Shown one piece after another: positions 26,300 to 34,874 of a stretch of DNA of 64,000 nt (position 1 is its first letter; every line of letters starts with the position of its first letter). A program made the translations under genes and the position numbers. The DNA is from Nocardia grenadensis NBRC 108939 (GTDB lineage: Bacteria > Actinomycetota > Actinomycetes > Mycobacteriales > Mycobacteriaceae): assembly GCF_001613445.1 (NCBI RefSeq), contig NZ_BDCJ01000029.1, positions 49,333 to 113,332 on the forward strand, in the 5' to 3' direction. The notes below the pieces were generated by a model that saw nothing but the letters and a program-made list of their open reading frames with translations, was not told where the DNA came from and made no database searches.

Positions 26300-27046
26300 T
26301 CAGGCGGCGCCGCCGGCCTCCGCCAGCGCGATCACCGAGGATTCGGCCGCCACGGGCATAGGCGCGCCGCATTCGCGCACCGTGCGCCACGACCGCCGAT
26401 GTTCCGGGCAGGGGCCGAGCCGGCGCAGCGCCTCGAGATGCTGCGCGGTGTTGTAACCCTTGTGCTCGGCGAATCCGTAGCCCGGCCGATGCCGGTCGAG
26501 TTCGACCATCATCCGGTCCCGGGTGACCTTGGCCAGCACACTGGCCGCCGCGATACACGCGGCACTGGCGTCCCCACCGATCACCGGCAGCGACGGCGCC
26601 GCGAGCCCCGGCACCCGGAACCCGTCGGTGAGCACATAGCCGGGCGCGCAGTCCAGCCCGGCCACCGCCCGGCGCATTCCCTCGATATTGGCAACGTGGA
26701 TTCCGATGGCATCGATCTCCGCGGCGGGGATCACGACCACCTTCCATGCCAGGGCCACCTTCTTGATCACCGGGAACAGCGCTTCCCGGGTCACCTCGGT
26801 CAGCTTCTTGGAGTCGTTGAGCCCGGCGAGCGCCGTGGACGCTTTCGGCGCCAGGACGCACGCGGCGACCACGAGCGGTCCGGCGCTCGGACCGCGACCC
26901 GCCTCGTCGACACCCGCGACCGGTCCGAGACCGCTGCGTATCAACGCCGAATCGAGCGTCCGCAGACCCGCGGTCTTGCGTACCACCACCCGCGGCGGCC
27001 AACTGGGGCCTCGTCCCGTGCCGGCGGCACGGCTGCTACGTGTCAC
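26300..27046 (-). CDS. rnhB: Ribonuclease HII
   Basis: RNase HII removes ribonucleotides misincorporated in DNA. The 248-residue product shows GPVAGVDEAGRGPSAGPLV (catalytic Asp-Glu), GLNDSKKLTE, VIGGDASAACIAAASVLAK and HPGYGF-type PGYGFAEHKGYNT. GTG at 27046 gives VTRSSRAAGTGRGPSWPPR, close to the mycobacterial start; no strong ribosome site separates it from other options. It lies between lepB and the DUF2469 gene on one strand. Confidence 0.94.
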   Translation of the reverse strand: MTRSSRAAGTGRGPSWPPRVVVRKTAGLRTLDSALIRSGLGPVAGVDEAGRGPSAGPLVVAACVLAPKASTALAGLNDSKKLTEVTREALFPVIKKVALAWKVVVIPAAEIDAIGIHVANIEGMRRAVAGLDCAPGYVLTDGFRVPGLAAPSLPVIGGDASAACIAAASVLAKVTRDRMMVELDRHRPGYGFAEHKGYNTAQHLEALRRLGPCPEHRRSWRTVRECGAPMPVAAESSVIALAEAGGAA

Positions 27047-27221
27047 TGGCCACCTCGCGACAGCTGATCGGAACCACGGCCCGATTATCGCGCACCGGAT
27101 CGGGAGCGGTACCGGTAGGTCCGGCCCGGGACCGGTCGAACGGGTTGTCCGGCAAAGCGATCGACCCCGTGACCGCCTCCCGGGCACCCGGCACGAGACG
27201 ACCGCGGAGTCCGCTTATCGC

Positions 27222-28004
27222 CTATTGCGGGTTCTGCGATGTCACCGGGCCGATCCGGCCGGGCGGCCAGATCTTGAAGACGGCCTTGCCGCGAACGTTC
27301 TCGATCGGCACCGTGCCCTGGAGGTCGTCGCCGACATGCGCCCGGGAATCACGCGACTCGTTGCGGTTGTCGCCCATCACCCACAGGTGGCCCGGCGGTA
27401 CCAGTACCGGCCCGAAGACCCGGCCCACCGGGTAGGCGGCGTTCTGCTGGCCCGGCACCCACGGGTAGTCGTCGGCGACGTAGGGCTCGTCCAGCGGTTT
27501 CCCGTCGACCATGATCCGGCCCTGTTCGTCACAGCATTCCACGGTCTGGCCGCCGACCGCGATCACACGTTTCACCAGATCGTTCTCGTCCGGCGGGACG
27601 AGTCCGAAGAACGCGAAGAAGTTCTGGATACCGCGCACCGCGGGATTGTCGGAGCGGATCGAGACGTAGTGGTCGTTCCAGGACGGCGGGCCCACGAAGA
27701 CGACCACATCACCGGGCTGGGGGTCGCTCCAGTAGTAGCTCACCTTCTGCACGTAGATCCGGTCGCCGGTGCAGCCGGCGCAACCGTGCAGGGTGGGTTC
27801 CATGGATTGGGAGGGAATGACATAGGGGCGGCCGACGAAGGTGACCATGAGGGCGGCGATGATCGCCGCGATGACCAGCAGGATGGGAAGTTCCTGCCAG
27901 AACGGCCGCTGCCGCTTCGCTTTGACCTGCTTTCGCGCACGACGCCTTCTCGGCGGTTCGTTCCTGGAATCGGATCCCGAAACCGACCAACTCTCATCTG
28001 CCAC
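27222..28004 (-). CDS. lepB: Type I signal peptidase
   Basis: LepB removes signal peptides from Sec and Tat substrates on the outer membrane face. The 260-residue protein has a basic disordered N-terminus, one membrane helix (LPILLVIAAIIAALMVTFV), then YVIPSQSMEPTL with the catalytic Ser near residue 67. NDLVKRVIAVGGQTVE carries the general-base Lys, and VMGDNRNESRDSR is the third signature. GTG at 28004 is chosen; a GTG at 28028 would fall inside the hairpin described at 28014-28052. It is downstream of rplS. Confidence 0.92.
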   Translation of the reverse strand: MADESWSVSGSDSRNEPPRRRRARKQVKAKRQRPFWQELPILLVIAAIIAALMVTFVGRPYVIPSQSMEPTLHGCAGCTGDRIYVQKVSYYWSDPQPGDVVVFVGPPSWNDHYVSIRSDNPAVRGIQNFFAFFGLVPPDENDLVKRVIAVGGQTVECCDEQGRIMVDGKPLDEPYVADDYPWVPGQQNAAYPVGRVFGPVLVPPGHLWVMGDNRNESRDSRAHVGDDLQGTVPIENVRGKAVFKIWPPGRIGPVTSQNPQ

Positions 28005-28013
28005 GCGAACAGC

Positions 28014-28052
28014 GTAGCCCGGTGCCACAACGGATTCGTGGCACCGGGCTAC
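28014..28052 (-). promoter_or_regulatory. Perfect 15 bp stem-loop just before lepB
   Basis: GTAGCCCGGTGCCAC and GTGGCACCGGGCTAC are exact reverse complements around a 9 nt loop. On the minus strand the hairpin begins 66 nt after the rplS stop and ends 10 nt before the lepB GTG. No U-tract follows. It could end rplS transcription, attenuate lepB, or block its ribosome site, because no good ribosome site is visible between the stem and the start codon. Confidence 0.65.
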
Positions 28053-28117
28053 ATATGCCGTTCGCCGAGGTCACCGTGGTGCGGCGCGGCGCACGGGTGT
28101 CGGCGGTCAGCGACGGG

Positions 28118-28459
28118 TCAGCGCTTTTCCTTGATCTTGGCGGCCTTACCGCGCAGCTCCCGCAGGTAGTACAGCTTGGCCCGGCGGACATCACCGCGGG
28201 TCACCACATCGATGTGATCGATGGTGGGGCTGTGCACCGGGAAGGTGCGCTCCACACCGACACCGAACGACACCTTGCGCACGGTGAAGGTCTCGCGGAT
28301 ACCGCCGCCCTGGCGCCGGATGACGGCGCCCTTGAAGACCTGGATACGTTCCTTGGAGCCCTCGATGACCTTCACGTGCACATTGAGGGTGTCGCCCGGA
28401 CGGAAGTCGGGGACGTCGCTGCGCAGCGAGCTCTCGTCGACGAAATCAAGGGTGTTCAT
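28118..28459 (-). CDS. rplS: 50S ribosomal protein L19
   Basis: The 113-residue product starts MNTLDFVDESSLRSDVPDF and contains FRPGDTLNVHVKVIEG, RIQVFKGAVIRRQGGGI and YYLRELRGKAAKIKEKR, the full L19 pattern. L19 sits at the 30S-50S interface. AGAAGGA lies just upstream of the chosen ATG at 28459. In many bacteria rplS follows trmD; here a membrane-protein gene, tex and a fatty-acid ligase gene separate them. Confidence 0.96.
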   Translation of the reverse strand: MNTLDFVDESSLRSDVPDFRPGDTLNVHVKVIEGSKERIQVFKGAVIRRQGGGIRETFTVRKVSFGVGVERTFPVHSPTIDHIDVVTRGDVRRAKLYYLRELRGKAAKIKEKR

Positions 28460-28581
28460 GATCATCCTTCTGATGGTCGCGCGAACAGAGGAACCTGGCG
28501 GCGCGAATGCTCGACCGGTTCGTGCTCCGAATGTGGGATGCGCCCGGGTCGTGCCCAGGGCAACCTGTGCATTGTGCCAGA

Positions 28582-29514
28582 TCAGCGGTCGCTTTCGGAA
28601 ACCGGCCCGGCCGGGGGCCCCGCTTCCCCGGCGTCGTCGCCCCGATCGGGCGGCCACAGGTGCAGATCCTGGAGCAGTGGATGCGGCCGCGGCGGGGCCG
28701 GCGGGGCCGGTACCACCGTACGCGTCAGTTCCACCTCGGCCGCCGACCGGGCGTGAGCGACATCCGGGCTGCCGGCGATCAGGTCCTGGACGAAGATCTT
28801 GGCCCGGATCACTGGGCGCCGATACCGGCGTTCTCGCACGATGGCGCGGTACATGAGCCGGCGCCGGCGGCCGTAACGCCAGCGCGCCCACGGAGCCCCC
28901 GGCCGGCTGAGCCGCAGCGCGCCCACCACCAGCAGCGGCAGGAAGAACATGCCGAACAGCCCGGTCCAGATCTTGCCCTTGGCGATGACCACGGCGGCCA
29001 GCGCCAGGTTCACCACCGCGAAGCCGGCGACGAGCAGCCGTGTGCCGAGACCGGGCTGATGTCGCACACCGTTGATCTCCAGCAGCCACAGCGGATGGAA
29101 ACCCAGCAGCAGCAGGCCGGTGACGGCGAGGGCGACGAACACCGCGTCCACCGAGGTCCGGCCCTGCTCCTCCCAGTACACATCGCGCAGGTAGTACAAC
29201 AGCGCGAATTCGTCGAGCACGAGCGCGGCCCCGACCCCGAAGGTGGCCGCCAGTACCGATGCCGTACCGGTGCTGTTCCCCGCGGCTCCGGCGATCATCC
29301 CGATACCGGAGACCAGCACCAGCACCACACCGAACACCATGTGGTGGATATGCACACCGCCGGACTTCAGGTTGCCGGGCCACCAGCGCACCCGGGCCCG
29401 GATGAGCCGGACGCTGACCCGGATCACCAGGAACCCGGTGATGAAGCCGAACAGAAAGCAGAGCAGCGGGAGCCGGCCCGCGGCGATCACGTCCTCGGAC
29501 AGCCACTGCCGCAT
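28582..29514 (-). CDS. Conserved integral membrane protein, function unknown
   Basis: The 310-residue protein has about seven membrane helices in its first 210 residues and a cytosolic, Pro-rich C-terminal tail with charged repeats. Intramembrane or loop motifs stand out: GGVHIHHMVFG with three His near residue 57, LDEFALLYYLRDVYWEEQGR with acidic residues, and LGFHPLWLLEING. Such clustered His/Asp/Glu in a membrane protein can bind metal or lipid headgroups, but I do not recognise the family by name. It follows tex by 24 bp and probably shares its transcript. Confidence 0.7.
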   Translation of the reverse strand: MRQWLSEDVIAAGRLPLLCFLFGFITGFLVIRVSVRLIRARVRWWPGNLKSGGVHIHHMVFGVVLVLVSGIGMIAGAAGNSTGTASVLAATFGVGAALVLDEFALLYYLRDVYWEEQGRTSVDAVFVALAVTGLLLLGFHPLWLLEINGVRHQPGLGTRLLVAGFAVVNLALAAVVIAKGKIWTGLFGMFFLPLLVVGALRLSRPGAPWARWRYGRRRRLMYRAIVRERRYRRPVIRAKIFVQDLIAGSPDVAHARSAAEVELTRTVVPAPPAPPRPHPLLQDLHLWPPDRGDDAGEAGPPAGPVSESDR

Positions 29515-29538
29515 ACCGGCCCCCGATTCAGCTCGTGG

Positions 29539-32064
29539 TCACTTCCCGAAACCCGCCCGGCGCAACGCGTCGGCCATGGCACCGTTCACAGGTGCATTAT
29601 CGCGCCGGCCGTCCCGGCCCTGCCCGCGATTACGTCCCTGACCGCCACCGTTACCACCACCGTGGCCACCGGCGCTCTGACCGTTACCCTGCGCGCCGCG
29701 CTTCTTCTCGTTACGGCCGTCCTGACCGCGGGCACCGCCGTCGCGGCCACCGGTCCGGGCGCCGCCGTCCCGGCCGCCCCGGCCGCGGCCCCGGTCGCCG
29801 GGGCCTTGGCCGCGTTCGGGCTTACCCGCCCCGGGTTCGTCGTCGAGCCGCAGCGACAATCCGATGCGCTGGCGTGCGACATCGACCTCGAGCACCTTCA
29901 CCTTGACGACATCGCCGGATTTGACCACCTCCCGGGGGTCGCGCACGAAATTGCGCGACATCGCCGAGACGTGGACCAGACCGTCCTGGTGCACCCCGAC
30001 GTCGACGAAGGCACCGAACGCGGCGACATTGGTGACGACCCCCTCCAGCACCATGCCCGGCTCCAGATCGGCGACCTTCTCGATTCCCACCGCGAATTCC
30101 GCGGTCTTGAACTCCGGGCGTGGATCGCGGCCGGGTTTCTCCAGTTCGCTGATGATATCGGTCACCGTGGGGACACCGAATTTCTCATCGGTGAAATCGG
30201 CCGGCCGCAGCGTGCGCAGGACCGCGCCGTTACCGATGACCTCGGCGATTCCGGTACCGGTGGAATCGAGGATCCGGCGCACCACCGGATAGGACTCCGG
30301 GTGCACGGCCGAGGTGTCGAGCGGATCGTCACCACCGCGGATCCGCAGGAAGCCCGCGCACTGTTCGAAGGCCTTGGGGCCCAGCCGCGGAACGTCGAGC
30401 AGGGCGGTGCGGCTGCGGAAGGGACCGTTCTGATCGCGGTGCGCGACAATGCTCTCGGCCACCGAGCCGGTAACACCGGAGACCCGGGACAGCAGCGGCA
30501 CCGAGGCGGTGTTCACGTCGACACCGACCGCGTTCACCGCGTCTTCCACCACCGCGCCCAGCGACCGGGCCAGCAGGGTTTCCGAGACATCGTGCTGGTA
30601 CTGGCCGACACCGATCGATTTCGGCTCGATCTTGACCAGTTCGGCCAGCGGATCCTGCAATCGGCGGGCGATGGAGACCGCGCCACGCAACGAGACGTCC
30701 ATATCGGGCAGTTCCTGGGTGGCGTACGCAGATGCGGAGTACACCGACGCCCCGGCCTCGGAGACCACGATCTTCGTCGGCTTGTTCTCCGGGATCTGTT
30801 CGATGAGTTGCGCGGCCAGCGCGTCGGTCTCCCGGGAGGCCGTGCCGTTGCCGATGGCGATGAGTTCGACGCCGAACCGCGCCACCAGGGCGCCGAGAAC
30901 CGCCAGCGATTTCTCGGTCTGGTTCTGCGGTTTGTGCGGGTACACGACCTCGGTCGCGAGGACCTTACCGGTGCCGTCGACGACGGCGACCTTGACCCCG
31001 GTGCGGTAACCGGGATCCAGACCCATGGTGGTGCGCGTACCGGCCGGCGCGGCCAGCAGCAGATCGCGCAGGTTGGCGGCGAAGACATCCACCGCGTCGC
31101 GTTCGGCGGCCTGCCGCAGCCGCATCCTGGTGTCGATCCCCAGGCTCACCTGGAGTTTGGTCCGCCAGGCCCAGCGCACGGTGTCGAGCAGCCAGCCATC
31201 GGCGGCGCGCCCGGCATCGGCGATGGAGAACCGCTGGGCGATCCGCGCCTCGTAAGTGCTGCGTTCGCCGGGTGCGAGCTCGGAATCGGCGGGTTCGGGG
31301 TCGAGGTGCAGGCTGAGCACCTCTTCCTTTTCCCCACGCAGCAGCGCCAGGATGCGATGGGAGGGCAGGCCGGCGAATTCCTCACCGAATTCGAAGTAGT
31401 CGGCGAATTTCGCCCCGGCCTCTTCCTTACCGGGACGCACCGTGGCGGTGAGCCGGCCCCGGTTCCACATGAGTTCGCGGAGTTCACCCACCAGATCGGC
31501 GTCTTCGGCGAACCGCTCGACGAGGATGGCGCGCGCGCCCTCGAGCTGTTCGGCGGAGTAACCGGCCGGGTCGGTGTCCGGGTTCTCCAGCAGTGCGTCG
31601 GCCACGGGTTCGTGTCCGGCCTCGCGCGCGATCTGGGCCTTGGTGCGGCGCTTGGGCTTATAGGGCAGGTAGATATCCTCGAGCCGGGCCTTGGTCTCGG
31701 CCAGTAGCAGCTGCCGGTGCAGCACTTCATCGAGTTTGCCCTGGCCGCGGATGGATTCGATGATGGTGGCCCGGCGCTCGTCGAGTTCGCGCAGATAGTG
31801 CAGGCGTTCCTCGAGCGTCCGCAGCTGGGCGTCGTCCAGACCGCCGGTGACCTCCTTGCGGTACCGGGCGATGAACGGCACCGTCGACCCGGCGTCCAGT
31901 AGCTCGACGGCCGCCCGGACCTGGTTCTCCCGCACCGAGAGCTCGTCGGCGATGCGCCGGCTGACGGGGCCGGACACCACCGGGCCGGTACCGGGGTCTG
32001 CAGGCGAGTCGGTGGGGATGGTCTCGGGGTCCGAGGTCTGCGGCACTGTCGTCACCACCCGCAC
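29539..32064 (-). CDS. tex: Tex-family RNA-binding transcription accessory protein
   Basis: The 841-residue protein has the Tex layout: N-terminal helical region with STVPFIARYRKEVTGGLDD, a YqgF/RNase H-like domain (TTMGLDPGYRTGVKVAVVD), HhH modules (VDVNTASVPLLSRVSGVTG) and a C-terminal S1 domain (GMVLEGVVTNVAAFGAFVDVG). A long Arg/Gly/Asp-rich tail with RGRGGRDGG and GGRDGG units ends in a conserved GAMADALRRAGFGK. Tex binds nucleic acids and affects transcription or RNA stability. The start is one of several nearby GTG codons (32064, 32058, 32055, 32046). Confidence 0.92.
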   Translation of the reverse strand: MRVVTTVPQTSDPETIPTDSPADPGTGPVVSGPVSRRIADELSVRENQVRAAVELLDAGSTVPFIARYRKEVTGGLDDAQLRTLEERLHYLRELDERRATIIESIRGQGKLDEVLHRQLLLAETKARLEDIYLPYKPKRRTKAQIAREAGHEPVADALLENPDTDPAGYSAEQLEGARAILVERFAEDADLVGELRELMWNRGRLTATVRPGKEEAGAKFADYFEFGEEFAGLPSHRILALLRGEKEEVLSLHLDPEPADSELAPGERSTYEARIAQRFSIADAGRAADGWLLDTVRWAWRTKLQVSLGIDTRMRLRQAAERDAVDVFAANLRDLLLAAPAGTRTTMGLDPGYRTGVKVAVVDGTGKVLATEVVYPHKPQNQTEKSLAVLGALVARFGVELIAIGNGTASRETDALAAQLIEQIPENKPTKIVVSEAGASVYSASAYATQELPDMDVSLRGAVSIARRLQDPLAELVKIEPKSIGVGQYQHDVSETLLARSLGAVVEDAVNAVGVDVNTASVPLLSRVSGVTGSVAESIVAHRDQNGPFRSRTALLDVPRLGPKAFEQCAGFLRIRGGDDPLDTSAVHPESYPVVRRILDSTGTGIAEVIGNGAVLRTLRPADFTDEKFGVPTVTDIISELEKPGRDPRPEFKTAEFAVGIEKVADLEPGMVLEGVVTNVAAFGAFVDVGVHQDGLVHVSAMSRNFVRDPREVVKSGDVVKVKVLEVDVARQRIGLSLRLDDEPGAGKPERGQGPGDRGRGRGGRDGGARTGGRDGGARGQDGRNEKKRGAQGNGQSAGGHGGGNGGGQGRNRGQGRDGRRDNAPVNGAMADALRRAGFGK

Positions 32065-32136
32065 ACTACATTCGCCCGGTGACAGCCGGACCGCGCCCGG
32101 CCCCGGCCTGCCCGGGGCCCGGCACAGCGTGCACTG

Positions 32137-33762
32137 TCATCCGGCGGCGCGCCCCTGCTGCCGCAACAGGAACCGCTGCACCTTGCCGCTGGGGGTCTTG
32201 GGCAGCGTGTCGACGAAATGCACCCGGCGCGGGTAGGCGTGCGCGGCGAACTTCTGTTTCACCAGTGTCTGCAGTTCTGCTTCCAGCTCCGGGGAACCGG
32301 CGGTGTCACCGCGCAGCACCACGAACGCCTCGAGCACTTCGCCGCGCAACTCGTCGGGCAGACCGACGACAGCGGCCTCGGCGACCTCCTCGTGCAGCAC
32401 CAGCACACTCTCGACGTCGAACGGGCCGATCCGGTACCCGGACATGATGATCACATCGTCGTCGCGGGCGGAGAAGTGGAAGTATCCGTCGGCGTCGCGA
32501 GAACCGGCGTCGCCGGTGAGATACCAGCGACCGTCGGCGGTGAAACGCTGCGCGGTCTGTTCGGGCGCGTCCAGATAACCGAGGAACCACAGCAGCGCAC
32601 TGCGTTCGGCGTCGATGGCGATCCGGCCCAGCTCCCCCTCTGGTGCTTCGGTATCCGCGTCGTCGGCCAGAACGGCACAGGCCCAGCCCGGGAGCGGGCG
32701 GCCCATGGAACCCGCGGGCGCGGCCGTGTCCAGATCATCGTGCCAGGCGTTGCAGATGACCATGCCGTGCTCGGTTTGGCCGTAGTGGTCGCGGACCGCC
32801 ACCCCGAGGTGTTCCGCCGACCAGGCCACTACCTCGGGTGTCAGCGGTTCGCCCGCGGAGGAGGCCCGGCGCAGGCGGACCGGGTTGCCCGGCTCGGCGG
32901 CGCGCAGGGCCCGGTAGACGGTGGGCGCGGCCGCGAAATTGGTGACCCCGAAGCGTTCCAGCACCTGCCGGGTCAACGCCGGAGAGAATCCGGCGTGCAG
33001 CAGCAGACTGCGGGTTCCGGACACCAGCGGACCGAGAATCGCGTAGTAGAGACCGTAGGCCCAGCCCGGATCGGCGGCGTTCCAGAAGACATCGTCGGGG
33101 CGGACGTCCAGGGCGAACTCCTGATAGGCGTGGAACGACGCCAGGGCGCGCACCGGAATCGGGACACCCTTGGGGGCACCGGTGGTACCGCTGGTGAACA
33201 GCTGGACGAGCAGTCCGTCCCCACCCACCACGGCCGGTGATTCGGTTCCGGCGCCGGCGGCCCGCAATTCGTTCATCCGCAGGGCGCCCGGGACATCACC
33301 GTCGCCGGTGACAATGGTCCGCCAGGGCGGATCCGCCGGCATATCGCCACCCGGCGCCAGCTTGCCGGCCTGATCCGGATCGGCGATCACCACCGAAGCG
33401 CCGGAGGCCTGGAGGCGGAACGCGATGGCGGGCGGGGCGAACGCGGTGAACAGCGGGACGTGTACCGCTCCGCGCCGCCAGATGCCGAGCAGCACCACCA
33501 CCAGGTCGACCGATTTCGCCATCAGCGTCGCCACCTGGTCGCCGGGGCCGACACCGAGCCCGGCCAGGGCCGCGGCGAAACGTTCGGACCGTGCGCGCAG
33601 CTCGCCGTAGGTGAGATCGATCGCCGACAGATCGCTGTCGATCACCGTGAACGCGACGGCGTCGGCCGGATGCCGGTCGCACAGCAACTCCGCCGCACAG
33701 GCGTCGGGCCCGTCGTAGGCGTCCAGCAGTTCGCGTACCCGCGCATTCGGGTCGGCAGCCAT
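32137..33762 (-). CDS. AMP-dependent acyl-CoA synthetase (acetyl/medium-chain type)
   Basis: The 541-residue ANL-superfamily ligase activates a carboxylic acid with ATP and CoA. Motifs in order are LFTSGTTGAPKGVP (P-loop), DPGWAYGLYYAIL, VRDHYGQTEHGM, WYLTGDAG, IIMSGYRIGPFDVES and the C-terminal catalytic Lys in LPKTPSGKVQRFLLR. The binding-pocket motifs are closest to acetyl-, propionyl- or medium-chain acyl-CoA synthetases; substrate is not fixed by eye. GAGGAG lies before the ATG. It is transcribed away from the GAF/LuxR gene with 92 bp between starts, suggesting control by that regulator. Confidence 0.85.
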   Translation of the reverse strand: MAADPNARVRELLDAYDGPDACAAELLCDRHPADAVAFTVIDSDLSAIDLTYGELRARSERFAAALAGLGVGPGDQVATLMAKSVDLVVVLLGIWRRGAVHVPLFTAFAPPAIAFRLQASGASVVIADPDQAGKLAPGGDMPADPPWRTIVTGDGDVPGALRMNELRAAGAGTESPAVVGGDGLLVQLFTSGTTGAPKGVPIPVRALASFHAYQEFALDVRPDDVFWNAADPGWAYGLYYAILGPLVSGTRSLLLHAGFSPALTRQVLERFGVTNFAAAPTVYRALRAAEPGNPVRLRRASSAGEPLTPEVVAWSAEHLGVAVRDHYGQTEHGMVICNAWHDDLDTAAPAGSMGRPLPGWACAVLADDADTEAPEGELGRIAIDAERSALLWFLGYLDAPEQTAQRFTADGRWYLTGDAGSRDADGYFHFSARDDDVIIMSGYRIGPFDVESVLVLHEEVAEAAVVGLPDELRGEVLEAFVVLRGDTAGSPELEAELQTLVKQKFAAHAYPRRVHFVDTLPKTPSGKVQRFLLRQQGRAAG

Positions 33763-33829
33763 CTCACATCTCCTCGGTCGTCCGGCCGGTGTGTTGCCAT
33801 AGGATGTAGGTCACACCAGGTCCGGCACT

Positions 33830-33845
33830 ACCCCCGAAAAGGGGT
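33830..33845. promoter_or_regulatory. Inverted repeat in the divergent promoter (candidate operator)
   Basis: ACCCC and GGGGT flank a 6 nt A-rich centre in the 92 bp between the acyl-CoA synthetase and GAF/LuxR starts, and a second ACCCC run lies at 33850-33854. The position fits an operator for the LuxR-type protein, but the arms are only 5 bp and one copy is no proof. Confidence 0.3.
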
Positions 33846-33854
33846 GACAACCCC

Positions 33855-34709
33855 ATGTCCACTCCCCCGCCGCTGCTGCGCCCGCGCGACGGCGACGCCC
33901 TGCGCGCCGAGATCCGCCGGCTCGCGGCTGCCACCGGGGTGCCGGTGATCTTCGGCGGCGAGGTCAGCGCCGATACTCTGCGGCTGACCGAGTTCGCCGG
34001 GGTCCGCACCAACGGTCTGCGCGGCCTGTCGGTGACGCGCGCGTCCGGGCTGGGTGGCCGGGTGGTGGATTCGTGCCGGCCCGCCGCGGTCTCCGACTAC
34101 GGCAACGCGCTCTCGATCACGCACCACTACGACGGACCGGTACTCGGCGAGGGCCTGCGGTCGGTGGTCGCGGTGCCGGTGGTGGTGTCGGGTCGTTCGC
34201 GGGCGGTGCTGTACGCGGCCACCCGGGGCCCCGGTCCCCTCGGCGACCGGACCACCGATGTGCTGGTGCAGGCCGGGCGCCGGCTCGCCACCGAGATCGG
34301 CGTGCGCGACGAGGTGGACCGGCGGTTGCGCCTGCTGCACACGGCCGCTCCCGCCCCCGCCACCGACGGCGTGGTGACCGAGGAGTTGCGCGCGGTCCAG
34401 GCCGAATTGCGCGCCATCGCGGACGCGGCCGGCGACGACCGTATGCGGGACAGGTTGCGGGAGGTCGGTGTCCGCCTCACCCGCGCACTCGCCGGCGAGC
34501 CCGTCCGCGATGCGCCGCGGCTCGCGCACCGCGAAATCGATGTACTCTCGCAGATCGCGCTGGGTTGCTCCAACCAGGCTGTCGCGCAACGCCTTTCGCT
34601 GGGGCCGGAAACGGTCAAGAGTTATCTGCGCAGTGCGATGCGCAAACTCGACGCCCACTCCCGGCACGAAGCCGTGGCCACCGCCCGCCGCCTCGGCATC
34701 ATTCCCTGA
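33855..34709 (+). CDS. GAF-domain LuxR-family transcriptional regulator
   Basis: The 284-residue protein has a GAF sensor domain over roughly residues 10-150 (GLSVTRASGLGGRVVDSCRP, LRSVVAVPVVVSGRSRAVLY), a linker helix and a C-terminal LuxR HTH (LAHREIDVLSQIALGCSNQAV, then LGPETVKSYLRSAMRKLDA). It is likely a one-component regulator that senses a small molecule and controls the divergent acyl-CoA synthetase and itself. GAF/LuxR regulators next to acyl-CoA or acetyl-CoA ligases recur in actinobacteria. Confidence 0.85.
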   Translation: MSTPPPLLRPRDGDALRAEIRRLAAATGVPVIFGGEVSADTLRLTEFAGVRTNGLRGLSVTRASGLGGRVVDSCRPAAVSDYGNALSITHHYDGPVLGEGLRSVVAVPVVVSGRSRAVLYAATRGPGPLGDRTTDVLVQAGRRLATEIGVRDEVDRRLRLLHTAAPAPATDGVVTEELRAVQAELRAIADAAGDDRMRDRLREVGVRLTRALAGEPVRDAPRLAHREIDVLSQIALGCSNQAVAQRLSLGPETVKSYLRSAMRKLDAHSRHEAVATARRLGIIP

Positions 34710-34874
34710 CCGACCGTCACGTGAACTCGGCCGCCCCGGTACCGCACGCCCCGTGCGCCGGCCCACGGTGGAACGCCGGGCGCCCGTCATGCCGGAGCGG
34801 TCCAGCTACCCGGCGGCACCACCGGCCCGGTAGGTCACCCGTTCGGTACCACCACCGCGCCCGATCAGCACGAC

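Noticed and set aside
28507..31707. Long plus-strand frame opposite tex
   Set aside because: It mirrors the tex coding sequence on the opposite strand and has no family motif; high GC makes such open antisense frames common.
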